The translations under genes and the position numbers were made by a program. Below are positions 1 to 7,599 of a DNA stretch of 46,570 bases, in pieces. Position 1 is the first letter of the stretch, and the number at the start of each line of letters is the position of its first letter. Source of the DNA: Mycobacterium sp. (GTDB taxonomy: Bacteria > Actinomycetota > Actinomycetes > Mycobacteriales > Mycobacteriaceae); the NCBI RefSeq assembly GCF_004298145.1, contig NZ_SCRH01000067.1, forward strand, positions 1 through 46,570, written 5' to 3'. The notes below the pieces were generated by a model. That model saw only the letters and a program-made list of their open reading frames with translations, was not told the DNA's origin and did not search any database.

Positions 1-608
1 CCCGGCCGGGGTGCCCCGGGACGGGGCGCCGCCGGACGCGGGATGGGCCGGTCGACGGGTTGCGCCGACGAGAACGGGTTGTTGCCGACGCGCGGGGCGC
101 GGGGTTTGGGCATCGGGCCGGGCCGCGGGCCCGGCGTCATGCCGGGGTGCGGCGCCTGACCGGGAGCGGGCGGCTTCGGCTGCCCGGGCGCGGGCGCCGA
201 CGGACGTGCGGGCGCCGGCCCCGGTCGCGCCGGCGCCTCGGTGGGCGCGGCGCCGGAGGCCTGGGTGGCAGCGGTCGTGGCCGTGCCACCGGGTTGGGCG
301 GGCGTCGCCGTCGCTTCGCCGTTGCCAACGGCCTTGTTGATCGCGTTGTCGAGGGCCGTATCGAGCGACTTGTCGGGGGCCTTGGCCGCAGCCTTGGCCT
401 CCCCTTGCGCGGCCTTCGCGGGGGCCTTCCTCTCGGCAGCGGTCTTGCCGCCTCCGAAGGACTCGCGCAGCCGGCGAGCCACCGGCGCTTCTACCGTCGA
501 CGATGCGGATTTGACGAATTCGCCCTGTTCATTCAGCCGGGCGAGGACTTCCTTGCTGGTAACACCGAGTTCCTTAGCCAACTCGTGTACGCGGGCCTTA
601 CCTGCCAC
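1..608 (-). CDS. infB: Translation initiation factor IF-2, N-terminal part (partial)
   Basis: This is the first ~202 codons of IF-2, the GTPase that delivers initiator tRNA to the 30S ribosome; the gene runs off the left edge, so the GTPase domain is not in the window. The start is GTG at 608 (CAC on the plus strand at 606-608), preceded by a good AGGAG ribosome-binding site. The protein begins with the IF2_N helical motif (AGKARVHELAKELGV) and a second conserved stretch (RRLRESFGGG), then becomes a long Ala/Pro/Gly/Lys-rich linker of low complexity, as in other actinobacterial IF-2 proteins. It follows ylxR in the usual rimP-nusA-ylxR-infB operon. Confidence 0.93.
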   Translation of the reverse strand, partial: MAGKARVHELAKELGVTSKEVLARLNEQGEFVKSASSTVEAPVARRLRESFGGGKTAAERKAPAKAAQGEAKAAAKAPDKSLDTALDNAINKAVGNGEATATPAQPGGTATTAATQASGAAPTEAPARPGPAPARPSAPAPGQPKPPAPGQAPHPGMTPGPRPGPMPKPRAPRVGNNPFSSAQPVDRPIPRPAAPRPGAPRP

Positions 609-693
609 TACATCTCCTGTCTATGAGGCGACAGTCGTGGGGCCGCGCCTCGGGAATTAGCTGTAACGCATAGGGATGGGCGTCATCGGGACT

Positions 694-1056
694 TCACGGT
701 GTGCTCATGTTCTTTGCTACCTGTTCTGTTGCCGGGCGATCGGGCGCACTGAGAAACTCTATGTGCTCGACCACCGCGGATGTGTCCGGTGAACCGGTGA
801 TGCGCAGCGCTTTGGTGAAAGTACGCCGCCGGATCGCCTGTTGCGCGCACTGCGGCACGGGATGCAGCCATGCACCCCGCCCCGGCAGGCTACCGCCTGT
901 GTCGACGATCACGGCGAAATCACCGTTCCCGGTCGGCACAGCCACCACTCGAAGCAGTTCGACGGCCAACTCTCGCTTTCGGCACCCGATACACGTCCGC
1001 ACGGGTCCACCCATGTGTCGGTGCGCCCTTCTGGGTTTCGGAGGCCGAAGGCTCAC
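694..1056 (-). CDS. ylxR: YlxR (DUF448) RNA-binding protein
   Basis: Small basic protein of the YlxR/DUF448 family, found between nusA and infB in many bacteria and thought to bind RNA or act on nucleoid or RNase P-related processes; its role in mycobacteria is not settled. The family signature RTCIGCRKR is present near residue 20, followed by LLRVVA and a GRGAWLHP stretch typical of the fold. The GTG at 1056 gives 120 aa; an ATG at 1014, just before GGPVRTC, is a shorter alternative and I cannot choose firmly. It lies 79 bp downstream of nusA and 85 bp upstream of infB on the same strand. Confidence 0.85.
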   Translation of the reverse strand: MSLRPPKPRRAHRHMGGPVRTCIGCRKRELAVELLRVVAVPTGNGDFAVIVDTGGSLPGRGAWLHPVPQCAQQAIRRRTFTKALRITGSPDTSAVVEHIEFLSAPDRPATEQVAKNMSTP

Positions 1057-1135
1057 GCTGGATCACGGCTAGTCTAGCGTCACCGAATCGATGGTCAGAA
1101 CCACCCGAGGATGTGCGGCCGCGCCCGGTGTGCCG

Positions 1136-2191
1136 CTAGCGGTCGTGGGCCATTCCGTGGGTGGCACCGTGTTCGGGCTCGCTCTCCGGATGCCCTCCGG
1201 GCCCGGCGGGCGAATCCCCGCGGATGTCGATGCGCCAGCCGGTCAGCCGGGCGGCCAGCCGCGCGTTCTGGCCCTCCTTGCCGATGGCCAGTGACAACTG
1301 GAAGTCGGGAACCACCACGCGGGCGGCGCGGGCGGCCTGGTCGATGATCGACACCGAAATCACCTTGGCCGGCGACAACGCGTTGGCGACGAAGCGGGCC
1401 GGGTCCTCGTCGTAGTCGATGATGTCGATTTTCTCGCCGGAGAGCTCGCTCATCACGTTGCGGACGCGCTGGCCCATCGGACCGATGCAGGCGCCCTTGG
1501 CGTTCAGGCCGGGAAGGTTCGACTTCACCGCGATCTTGGAGCGATGGCCGGCCTCCCGCGCCACGGCCACGATCTCGACGGACTCGTCGGCGATCTCGGG
1601 CACCTCCAGGGAGAACAGCTTGCGGACCAGGTTGGGGTGGGTGCGCGACAGCGTGATCAGCGGTTCCCGGGACCCGCGGGTCACCCCGATCACATAGCAC
1701 CGCACACGGTTGCCGTGTTCGTAGCTTTCCCCGGGAACCTGTTCGGCCGCGGGGATCACGCCCTCGGAGGCCTTCGTCTCGCTGCCCATGCGGACCACCA
1801 CCAGGCCGCGCGCGTTGGCCCGGCTGTCTCGCTGGATCACGCCCGCGACGATCTCGCCCTCGCGGGTGGAGAACTCGCCGTAGGTGCGCTCATTTTCGGC
1901 GTCGCGGAATCGCTGCAGCATCACCTGGCGTGCGGTGGTGGCGGCGATGCGCCCGAAGCCCTCGGGGGTGTCGTCCCATTCGCTGATGACGTTGTCGTCT
2001 TCATCGGTCTCCCGGGCGATCACCCGGACGACACCGGTTTTGCGGTCGATCTCGATCCGCGCGTCGTTCTGATGGCCCTGGGTGTGCCGGTAGGCGGTGA
2101 GCAGCGCGGACTTGATGGTCTCGAGCAGCTCGTTGACCGAGATACCCCGATCCACCTCGATCGCATGCAGGGCGGCCATGTCGATGTTCAT
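1136..2191 (-). CDS. nusA: Transcription termination/antitermination protein NusA
   Basis: NusA binds RNA polymerase and nascent RNA and controls pausing, termination and antitermination. The 351-aa length matches the short mycobacterial form without C-terminal acidic repeats. Visible parts in order are an N-terminal RNAP-binding domain (about 1-105), an S1 domain (about 110-180), KH1 with a GPMG loop, and KH2 with GKEGQNARLAARLTGWRI. The ATG at 2191 is chosen because MNIDMAALHAIE is the conserved N-terminus; the reading frame stays open further upstream only through repeat DNA. The ribosome-binding site GAGAGGAG (2200-2207), 8 nt before the ATG, sits inside a MIRU-like element separating it from rimP. 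Confidence 0.95.
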   Translation of the reverse strand: MNIDMAALHAIEVDRGISVNELLETIKSALLTAYRHTQGHQNDARIEIDRKTGVVRVIARETDEDDNVISEWDDTPEGFGRIAATTARQVMLQRFRDAENERTYGEFSTREGEIVAGVIQRDSRANARGLVVVRMGSETKASEGVIPAAEQVPGESYEHGNRVRCYVIGVTRGSREPLITLSRTHPNLVRKLFSLEVPEIADESVEIVAVAREAGHRSKIAVKSNLPGLNAKGACIGPMGQRVRNVMSELSGEKIDIIDYDEDPARFVANALSPAKVISVSIIDQAARAARVVVPDFQLSLAIGKEGQNARLAARLTGWRIDIRGDSPAGPGGHPESEPEHGATHGMAHDR

Positions 2192-2194
2192 CAG

Positions 2195-2267
2195 TGCCGC
2201 TCCTCTCCCCCGCAGGCGGGGGGTACCCCCACACCGCTCTTTTGCTCTGCGTCGTCGCTGGTGCAGT
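2195..2267 (-). repeat. MIRU-like element between rimP and nusA
   Basis: This 73-bp gap filler has the MIRU hallmarks seen again at 13423-13528: a GACGACGCAGAGC-like segment, then GAGGAGCGGCACT ending just before a start codon. It holds two perfect palindromes that exclude each other: CCCCCGC-AG-GCGGGGG (2207-2222) and GGGGGTACCCCC (2219-2230). Read on the minus strand it supplies the Shine-Dalgarno sequence of nusA. Assignment to the MIRU class is by resemblance from memory, not by search. Confidence 0.55.
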
Positions 2268-2801
2268 TCATGTTCCGGTCTCCGTCCTCCGGCCCTGACC
2301 CATACCCGCCAGTTCCAGTTCCGCTTGGGTAGGGGGCGAAAACTCCACCTGGACAACAGCTTTGACGACATCACCGACCGAGATCTCGCGTATCGCCCAG
2401 TCCCGGCCCGCGCGAACCACCAGCGCGACGGCCTCCTCGTTCGTCTCGCCGACGCGGCCGGTCAGCGTGGATCCATCGGACAGGACAACGTCGACCTTGC
2501 GGCCACGGGCGCGACGGAAGTGCTTCGCGCTGGTCAGCGGGCGATCCACGCCCGGTGAGGACACCTCGAGCACGTAGTGGTCCCCGATGCTGTCCAGGCC
2601 GTCGAGCAGCGCCGACGCCGAGCGCGAAAGAGTGGCCGCCGTGTCCAGATCGAGGCCGTTGTCACCGTCGGCGATCACCGTGATGCGGGGTGGTCGGGTG
2701 CGGGCGTCGATGACCACGTCTTCGATCTCATATCCCGCGCGCGCAAACTCCCCATCGAGTAGCTCGATCACCTGCGTCTGCGACGGTAGCCCGGTGGTCA
2801 C
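2268..2801 (-). CDS. rimP: Ribosome maturation factor RimP
   Basis: RimP is a cytoplasmic factor for 30S subunit maturation. The 177-aa protein has the family features: an N-terminal alpha/beta domain with LEVSSPGVDRPL around residues 79-90, and a C-terminal SH3-like barrel (GRKVDVVLSDGSTLTGRV followed by the VKAVVQVEFSPP end). The ATG at 2801 starts MTTGLPSQTQVIELL, and no other start fits better. It is the first gene of the minus-strand rimP-nusA-ylxR-infB operon; the promoter should lie in the 208-bp gap shared with the divergent gene at 3010. Confidence 0.94.
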   Translation of the reverse strand: MTTGLPSQTQVIELLDGEFARAGYEIEDVVIDARTRPPRITVIADGDNGLDLDTAATLSRSASALLDGLDSIGDHYVLEVSSPGVDRPLTSAKHFRRARGRKVDVVLSDGSTLTGRVGETNEEAVALVVRAGRDWAIREISVGDVVKAVVQVEFSPPTQAELELAGMGQGRRTETGT

Positions 2802-3009
2802 GGCGAGCTCCTCATCTTGAGTTGTCCGGTCATCTGGCGGATGTCGCCGCCGCGATGGCTTCGCGGGCGGCTTCCGGTGTCCCGGCGAAAGAACGTAAAA
2901 CTGCCCTCCCGCGAGAACCAGCTATCCACGATACGCCAGGAATCACCGATGGCGGCGTGATCGCGTGCTGGCTTCGTGCCCGCTTTCGCACCGGTGGCAG
3001 GATGTGCTT

Positions 3010-3534
3010 GTGCCTAGCGCAGTTCCGTTCGTCAACAGGCGAGACGTCCTCTCCGGCGGTGCGGCCCTGGCCGCGCTGGGCGTCGTGTCCGCGTGCGGCA
3101 AGTCCGCGCCCAAGCCCCCGCCCGTCGAACAACTGCTGGGCCCGTTGGACCAGGCCCGCCACGACAGCACGCTGGCGGGTGCCGCCGCCGCGGCCGTCGG
3201 GAACCCTCCGCAGGTCGCCGCCGCGCTGACGGTGGTGGCGAGCCAGCGCGCCGCGCACGCCCGCGCGCTCTCCACGGAGATCTCGCGGGCCGCCGGCAAG
3301 CTCACCGCGTCGTCGAGCGAAACGACCAGCCCGAGTCAGGCCGAACCGGCCGGGCCGCCGCCGCCCCCGCCGCCGGTGGCCGACGTGATCGACGCGCTGC
3401 GCGCCTCGGCCGACAGTGCGGCTCGCCTGGTGGGCACCGAATCCGGGTACCGTGCGGGGCTGCTCGCGTCGATCGCGGCATCGTGCGCGGCGTCCTACAC
3501 GGTGGCGCTGGTGCCCGGGGGTCCGTCGATATGA
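3010..3534 (+). CDS. Tat-exported lipoprotein, alanine-rich (Rv2843-like)
   Basis: Predicted 174-aa exported lipoprotein. The GTG at 3010 has CAGGA about 8 nt upstream and places a textbook Tat signal at the N-terminus: NRRDVLSGG, a hydrophobic stretch, then a lipobox VSAC ending near residue 27. The mature part is Ala-rich with a Pro-rich stretch (PAGPPPPPPPVADVI) in the second half. The gene overlaps the next one by 4 nt (ATGA at 3531-3534), so the two are probably made together and may act together at the membrane. Function is unknown; the position corresponds to Rv2843 of M. tuberculosis as I remember it. Confidence 0.8.
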   Translation: MPSAVPFVNRRDVLSGGAALAALGVVSACGKSAPKPPPVEQLLGPLDQARHDSTLAGAAAAAVGNPPQVAAALTVVASQRAAHARALSTEISRAAGKLTASSSETTSPSQAEPAGPPPPPPPVADVIDALRASADSAARLVGTESGYRAGLLASIAASCAASYTVALVPGGPSI

Positions 3535-3977
3535 CCTCGGGGAAGGACGCCGACAACGCGGCGCTGTCCGACGCGCTGGTCATCGAACACTCGACGATCT
3601 ACGGCTACGGCATCGTCTCGGCGCTGTCGCCCCCCAGCGTGAACGACATGGTGGTGGAGGCCCTCGAGCAGCACCGCCGACGCCGCGACGACGTCATCGC
3701 GATGCTGACCGCCCGCAAGGTCACCGCGCCGGTCGCCGCGGCCGGCTACCAGCTGCCCATGGTGGTCGGCAGCCCGGCGGACGCGGCGCGCCTGGCCGCC
3801 CGGATGGAGAACGACGGCGCGGGGGCGTGGCGCGTCGTCGCCGAACACGCCGAGACCGCCGAGGATCGGGCGTTTGCCTCGACGGCGCTGATTCAGAGCG
3901 CGGTCATGGCCGCCCGGTGGAACCGCGTGTTGGGTGCCTGGCCCATCACGACGAGCTTCCCGGGCGGCAACGACTAA
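3531..3977 (+). CDS. Ferritin-like DUF4439 protein (Rv2844-like)
   Basis: 148-aa soluble protein resembling the DUF4439 ferritin-like four-helix family. The sequence carries regularly spaced Glu/His residues (IEHSTIYGYG near residue 18, EALEQHRRRRDD, AEHAETAEDRAF), the pattern of this helical bundle family, but I cannot confirm a full di-iron ligand set. The ATG at 3531 overlaps the stop of the lipoprotein gene, indicating translational coupling. The stop codon abuts the first copy of the dispersed GTGGCGA repeat at 3978. Substrate and role are unknown. Confidence 0.8.
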   Translation: MTSGKDADNAALSDALVIEHSTIYGYGIVSALSPPSVNDMVVEALEQHRRRRDDVIAMLTARKVTAPVAAAGYQLPMVVGSPADAARLAARMENDGAGAWRVVAEHAETAEDRAFASTALIQSAVMAARWNRVLGAWPITTSFPGGND

Positions 3978-4129
3978 GTGGCGATCGTGAGCGCGGCCGT
4001 GGCGATCGCAAGCGCGGCCGTGGCGATCGCAAACGCGGCATAGCCGGGCGCAGCGGGTCGCCACTGCAGGTCGGAGCCGGGCGAAGCGGGTCGCCACTGC
4101 AGGTCGAGCCGGGCGAAGCGGGTCGCCAC
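3978..4129. repeat. Composite of GTGGCGA/TCGCCAC repeats
   Basis: Between two convergent genes lie three left-end pieces starting GTGGCGATCG in a row (3978, 3999 and 4020), the last completed to TCGCCAC, followed by two more right-half copies (GCCGGGCGAAGCGGGTCGCCAC) separated by TGCAGGTCG. It is the same family as the 45-bp element at 33444-33488, partly rearranged. The right-half joins create GCCACTGCAGG, which resembles a B12 box but is explained by the repeat. Confidence 0.85.
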
Positions 4130-4137
4130 CATCCGAA

Positions 4138-5886
4138 TCAGCGGTTCAGGGCCGCCGCGATGTCGGTGGCCAGCGACGGTCCGGTCACGAGTTCCCGGGT
4201 TTGTCCGCCGAAGCGGTCGCGCAGCTCCACCACGCCGCTCGCCCAGCCGCGTCCCACCACCACGATCCAGGGCACGCCCAGCAGCTCGGCATCCTTGAAC
4301 TTCACGCCGGGTGAGGCCTGACGGTCGTCGAGCAGCACGTCGACGCCCAACCGGTCCAGGTCGGCGGCCAGGTCGGTGGCCCCGGCGCGGGCCTGGTCGT
4401 CTTTGTTGGCGATCACCAGATGGACGTCGAACGGGGCGACGGCCGACGGCCAGCGCAGCCCCAGCTCGTCGTGGTGCTGCTCGGCGATCACGGCCACCAT
4501 CCGCGACACCCCCAGGCCATAGGAGCCCATGGTCAGGCGCACCGGCTTGCCGTCCTCGCCGAGGACGTCGGCGGTGAACGCGTCGGTGTATTTGCGTCCA
4601 AGCTGAAAGATGTGCCCGACCTCGATGCCGCGCGCCGACACCAGCGGGCCCGCGCCGTCCGGTGAGGGATCGCCGTCGCGCACCTCGGCGGCCTCGATGG
4701 TGCCGTCGGCGGTGAAATCCCGGCCGGCGACCAGCCCGACGACGTGCCGGCCGGGCTCGTCGGCTCCGGTGATCCAGCCGGTGCCGTCGACCACCCGCGG
4801 ATCGATCAGATAGCGAACACCGTTGTCCTGCAATGCCTTTGGCCCGATATATCCCTTCACCAGAAAGGGATACCTGGCGAAGTCGGCGTCGTCGAGCATG
4901 GCGTATTCGGCCGGCTCCAGCGCCGCGCCCAGCCGTTTGTCGTCGACCTCGCGGTCGCCGGGCAGCCCGATGGCCAGCAGCTCCCAGTCCCCGCCGGGTT
5001 GGCGCACCTTGAGCAGGACGTTCTTCAACGTGTCGGCCGCGGTGACGGCGCGGCCCAGGTCCGCGGTATTGGCCCAGCCCACGAGGGTGGCGATGGTCGG
5101 GGTGTCGCCGGTGTCGTGGACCACCGCCTCGGGCAGCCCATCGATCGGTTGCGCCTCCGGCCGGGCGGTGACGACGGCCTCGACGTTGGCCGCGTAGCCG
5201 GACTCCAGGCACCGCACGAAGGTGTCCTCGCCGGCCGGACTTTCGGCCAGGAACTCCTCGGAGGCGCTGCCGCCCATGGCCCCGGAGACCGCGGACACGA
5301 TGACGTAGCGCACCTGCAGGCGCGCGAAGATGCGCTGATAGGCCTCCCGGTGCGCGTGATACGCGGCGGCCAGGCCGGCCTCGTCGATGTCGAACGAGTA
5401 CGAGTCCTTCATCAGGAATTCCCGCACGCGCAGAATTCCGGCCCGCGGCCGCGCTTCGTCACGGTATTTGTTCTGGATTTGGTACAGCAGGACCGGAAAG
5501 TCTTTGTAGGAGCTGTATTCGCCCTTGACGGTCAGGGTGAACAGCTCTTCGTGTGTCGGTCCCAACAGGTAGTCGTTGCCGCGGCGGTCCTGCAGCCGAA
5601 ACACCGAGTCGCCGTATTCGGTCCACCGGTTCGTCGCCTCGTACGGTGCGCGGGGCAGCAGGGCGGGGAACAGGATCTCTTGCCCGCCAATGGCGTTCAT
5701 CTCGTCGCGGACGATGCGCTCGATGCGGCGCAGCACCCGCAATCCCAGCGGCAGCCAGCTGTACAGCCCGGGCGCGATGGGCCGGATGTAGCCGGCCCGG
5801 ATCAGAAGTTTGTGGCTGGCGACTTCGGCGTCGGCGGGATCATCGCGCAACGTGCGCAAAAACAGCTGGGACATCCGGGTGATCAC
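4138..5886 (-). CDS. proS: Prolyl-tRNA synthetase (bacterial type, with editing insertion)
   Basis: Class II aminoacyl-tRNA synthetase charging tRNA-Pro, 582 aa, the size of the long bacterial form. Motif 2 is visible in YRDEARPRAGILRVREF (about 138-155) and motif 3 in GLGVSRMVAVIAEQ (about 454-467). The large stretch between motifs 2 and 3 (about 220-400) is the YbaK-like editing domain expected to deacylate Ala-tRNA-Pro, and the C-terminal anticodon-binding domain closes the protein. The start MITRMSQLFLRTLRDDPADAE is the conserved N-terminus. It is the first gene after the repeat-filled convergent gap and lies 63 bp downstream of efpA. Confidence 0.96.
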   Translation of the reverse strand: MITRMSQLFLRTLRDDPADAEVASHKLLIRAGYIRPIAPGLYSWLPLGLRVLRRIERIVRDEMNAIGGQEILFPALLPRAPYEATNRWTEYGDSVFRLQDRRGNDYLLGPTHEELFTLTVKGEYSSYKDFPVLLYQIQNKYRDEARPRAGILRVREFLMKDSYSFDIDEAGLAAAYHAHREAYQRIFARLQVRYVIVSAVSGAMGGSASEEFLAESPAGEDTFVRCLESGYAANVEAVVTARPEAQPIDGLPEAVVHDTGDTPTIATLVGWANTADLGRAVTAADTLKNVLLKVRQPGGDWELLAIGLPGDREVDDKRLGAALEPAEYAMLDDADFARYPFLVKGYIGPKALQDNGVRYLIDPRVVDGTGWITGADEPGRHVVGLVAGRDFTADGTIEAAEVRDGDPSPDGAGPLVSARGIEVGHIFQLGRKYTDAFTADVLGEDGKPVRLTMGSYGLGVSRMVAVIAEQHHDELGLRWPSAVAPFDVHLVIANKDDQARAGATDLAADLDRLGVDVLLDDRQASPGVKFKDAELLGVPWIVVVGRGWASGVVELRDRFGGQTRELVTGPSLATDIAAALNR

Positions 5887-5949
5887 AGCGGGCCAGCCTA
5901 GCGTGCCCTGGAGGCTGCCATTGACGGGCGCAGCGCCCTACGCGGTGAG

Positions 5950-7566
5950 CTACAGCTCTCCGGCGTCCATCGCTTCCTTGACCTCTTGCGCGTGCGCAAC
6001 CTGGTCGGGTGTGTAGCCGATGAACAGCGCCGCACCGCCGACGATGACGGCCACACCGGCCACCCACAGCAGGCCGTAGGTATAGCCGTGGTCGAGCGCC
6101 TGCAACTGCGCGTCGTTCATGATTTTCACCGGGCCGGTGGTGCCGCCCAAATACAGTGTCCGCGAAGTGATCACAGCCTGGATGACGGCCAGCACCAGCG
6201 GCCCGCCCAGGCTTTGCAGCATCAGCGTGACGGCCGATACGGGGCCGATCTGATCGAAACCTACGCCGGCGATGGCCGACAAGGTCAGGGGAACAACGGC
6301 CATGCCGATGCCGATCCCGCCGACCACGATGGGCAGCACCAGGTTGGGGAAGTAGGCGACGCCGCGGTGCATGAACGCCGAGCCATACAGCATCGCCCAG
6401 AAAAGAAGGATGCCGCCGCCGATGGTCAATACCCGGGGCGAGAACCGCGACACCAGCTGCGAGGAAACGCCGAGGCCGATTCCCATCGCGATGACGAACG
6501 GGATGAAGCCGACGCCGGCGTGCAGCGCGCTGTAACCGAGGATGTCCTGCACGTACAGGCCGATGCACACGGTCAGGCTGAACATGAGCCCACCGGCCAA
6601 AAAGATTGCGGTGAAGGTGGCCAACCGGTTGCGGTCCCGGAACAGATCGAACGGCACGACGGGGTTTTCGGCGGTGCGCTCCACGATGACGAAGGCGAGG
6701 GCGGCGCCCAGCGCCACCACACCCGAGCCGATGGTGGTGATCGAAACCCAGCCCTTTTCCGGCCCCATCGAGAAGGCGAACACGGCGGCGGTGCACGTCA
6801 GGGTGGCCAGCATGGCGCCGGTGGCGTCCAGCTTCATCCGCTCGCGGTTGGTCTCGCGCAGCGCGGTGCGGGCCAGGTACATCATCATCAGGCCGATCGG
6901 CACGTTCACCAGGAACGCCAGCCGCCACGACACCTCGGTGAGCGCTCCGCCGACCACGAGGCCCATCACCGAGCCGATCGCCGTCATCGCGGCGAACACC
7001 GCCGTCGCGAAGTTACGCGCCGGTCCCTTGGGGAACGTGGTCGCCACCAGAGCCAGGCCGGTCGGCGAGGCGATGGCGGACCCGACGCCCTGCGACAGCC
7101 GGGCGATGACCATGGTGGCCTCGTCCCAGGCGACCGCGCACAGCACGGAGGAGATGGTGAACAGCGCGACACCGACGATGAAGGTGCGCTTGCGCCCGAT
7201 GGTGTCGCCGAGCCGGCCGCCCAGCAGCATCAGCCCGCCGAATGTCAGCACGTAGGCGGTGATCACCCAGCTGCGGCCGGCGTCGGAGAGGCTGAGCTCG
7301 TTTTGGATCTTGGGGAGCGCGACGATCGCGACGGTGCTGTCCATCGTCGCAAGCAGCTGCATGCCACCGATGGCGACGACGGCCGCGATGAAGCGCCGCG
7401 AAGGCAGCCACGCCGGGTAGTACTTGCTGGTGCGATTCGAGGCGGTCTCCGTCGCGGACTTTGAGGCGGTCTCCGCCGGGGGCGTAGTGCGCACCGGGGC
7501 CGGACGATCGGGGCGTGCAGACGTCCAGTTTTGGACAGCGCGCTCTGAGTCGCTGAGAGCCGTCAT
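5950..7566 (-). CDS. efpA: MFS drug-efflux transporter EfpA (DHA2, 14 TMS)
   Basis: Inner-membrane proton-driven exporter of the QacA/DHA2 family, 538 aa with about 14 hydrophobic segments after a ~45-residue cytoplasmic, Ser/Thr-rich N-terminus. MFS motif A (GGRLGDTIGRKRTF, about residues 118-131) and the first helix signature LLATMDSTVAIVALP are clear. The gene order proS-efpA-cysG matches the M. tuberculosis efpA (Rv2846c) locus from memory. The ATG at 7566 has AAGGTAAC upstream as its ribosome-binding site. Only 33 bp separate it from cysG; this gap is AT-rich for the window and contains TTACAGTAA and the spaced arms ACAGT/ACTGT, a possible regulator site. Confidence 0.93.
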   Translation of the reverse strand: MTALSDSERAVQNWTSARPDRPAPVRTTPPAETASKSATETASNRTSKYYPAWLPSRRFIAAVVAIGGMQLLATMDSTVAIVALPKIQNELSLSDAGRSWVITAYVLTFGGLMLLGGRLGDTIGRKRTFIVGVALFTISSVLCAVAWDEATMVIARLSQGVGSAIASPTGLALVATTFPKGPARNFATAVFAAMTAIGSVMGLVVGGALTEVSWRLAFLVNVPIGLMMMYLARTALRETNRERMKLDATGAMLATLTCTAAVFAFSMGPEKGWVSITTIGSGVVALGAALAFVIVERTAENPVVPFDLFRDRNRLATFTAIFLAGGLMFSLTVCIGLYVQDILGYSALHAGVGFIPFVIAMGIGLGVSSQLVSRFSPRVLTIGGGILLFWAMLYGSAFMHRGVAYFPNLVLPIVVGGIGIGMAVVPLTLSAIAGVGFDQIGPVSAVTLMLQSLGGPLVLAVIQAVITSRTLYLGGTTGPVKIMNDAQLQALDHGYTYGLLWVAGVAVIVGGAALFIGYTPDQVAHAQEVKEAMDAGEL

Positions 7567-7599
7567 AAAGGGTTACCTTACAGTAATCTTAAGAACTGT

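Noticed and set aside
2830..3258. A 142-aa minus-strand frame opposite the Tat lipoprotein gene
   Set aside because: It overlaps the convincing signal peptide of the plus-strand gene and shows no domain.
4050..4110. B12-box-like GCCACTGCAGG near cobalamin genes, considered as a cobalamin riboswitch
   Set aside because: It arises twice from joined copies of the dispersed repeat between convergent genes, is not upstream of any gene on either strand, and the rest of the riboswitch core is absent.
7567..7599. GGTTACCTT motif shared by the efpA and cobO leaders, considered as a common operator
   Set aside because: Read on the minus strand it is AAGGTAAC, simply the ribosome-binding site of each gene at normal spacing.
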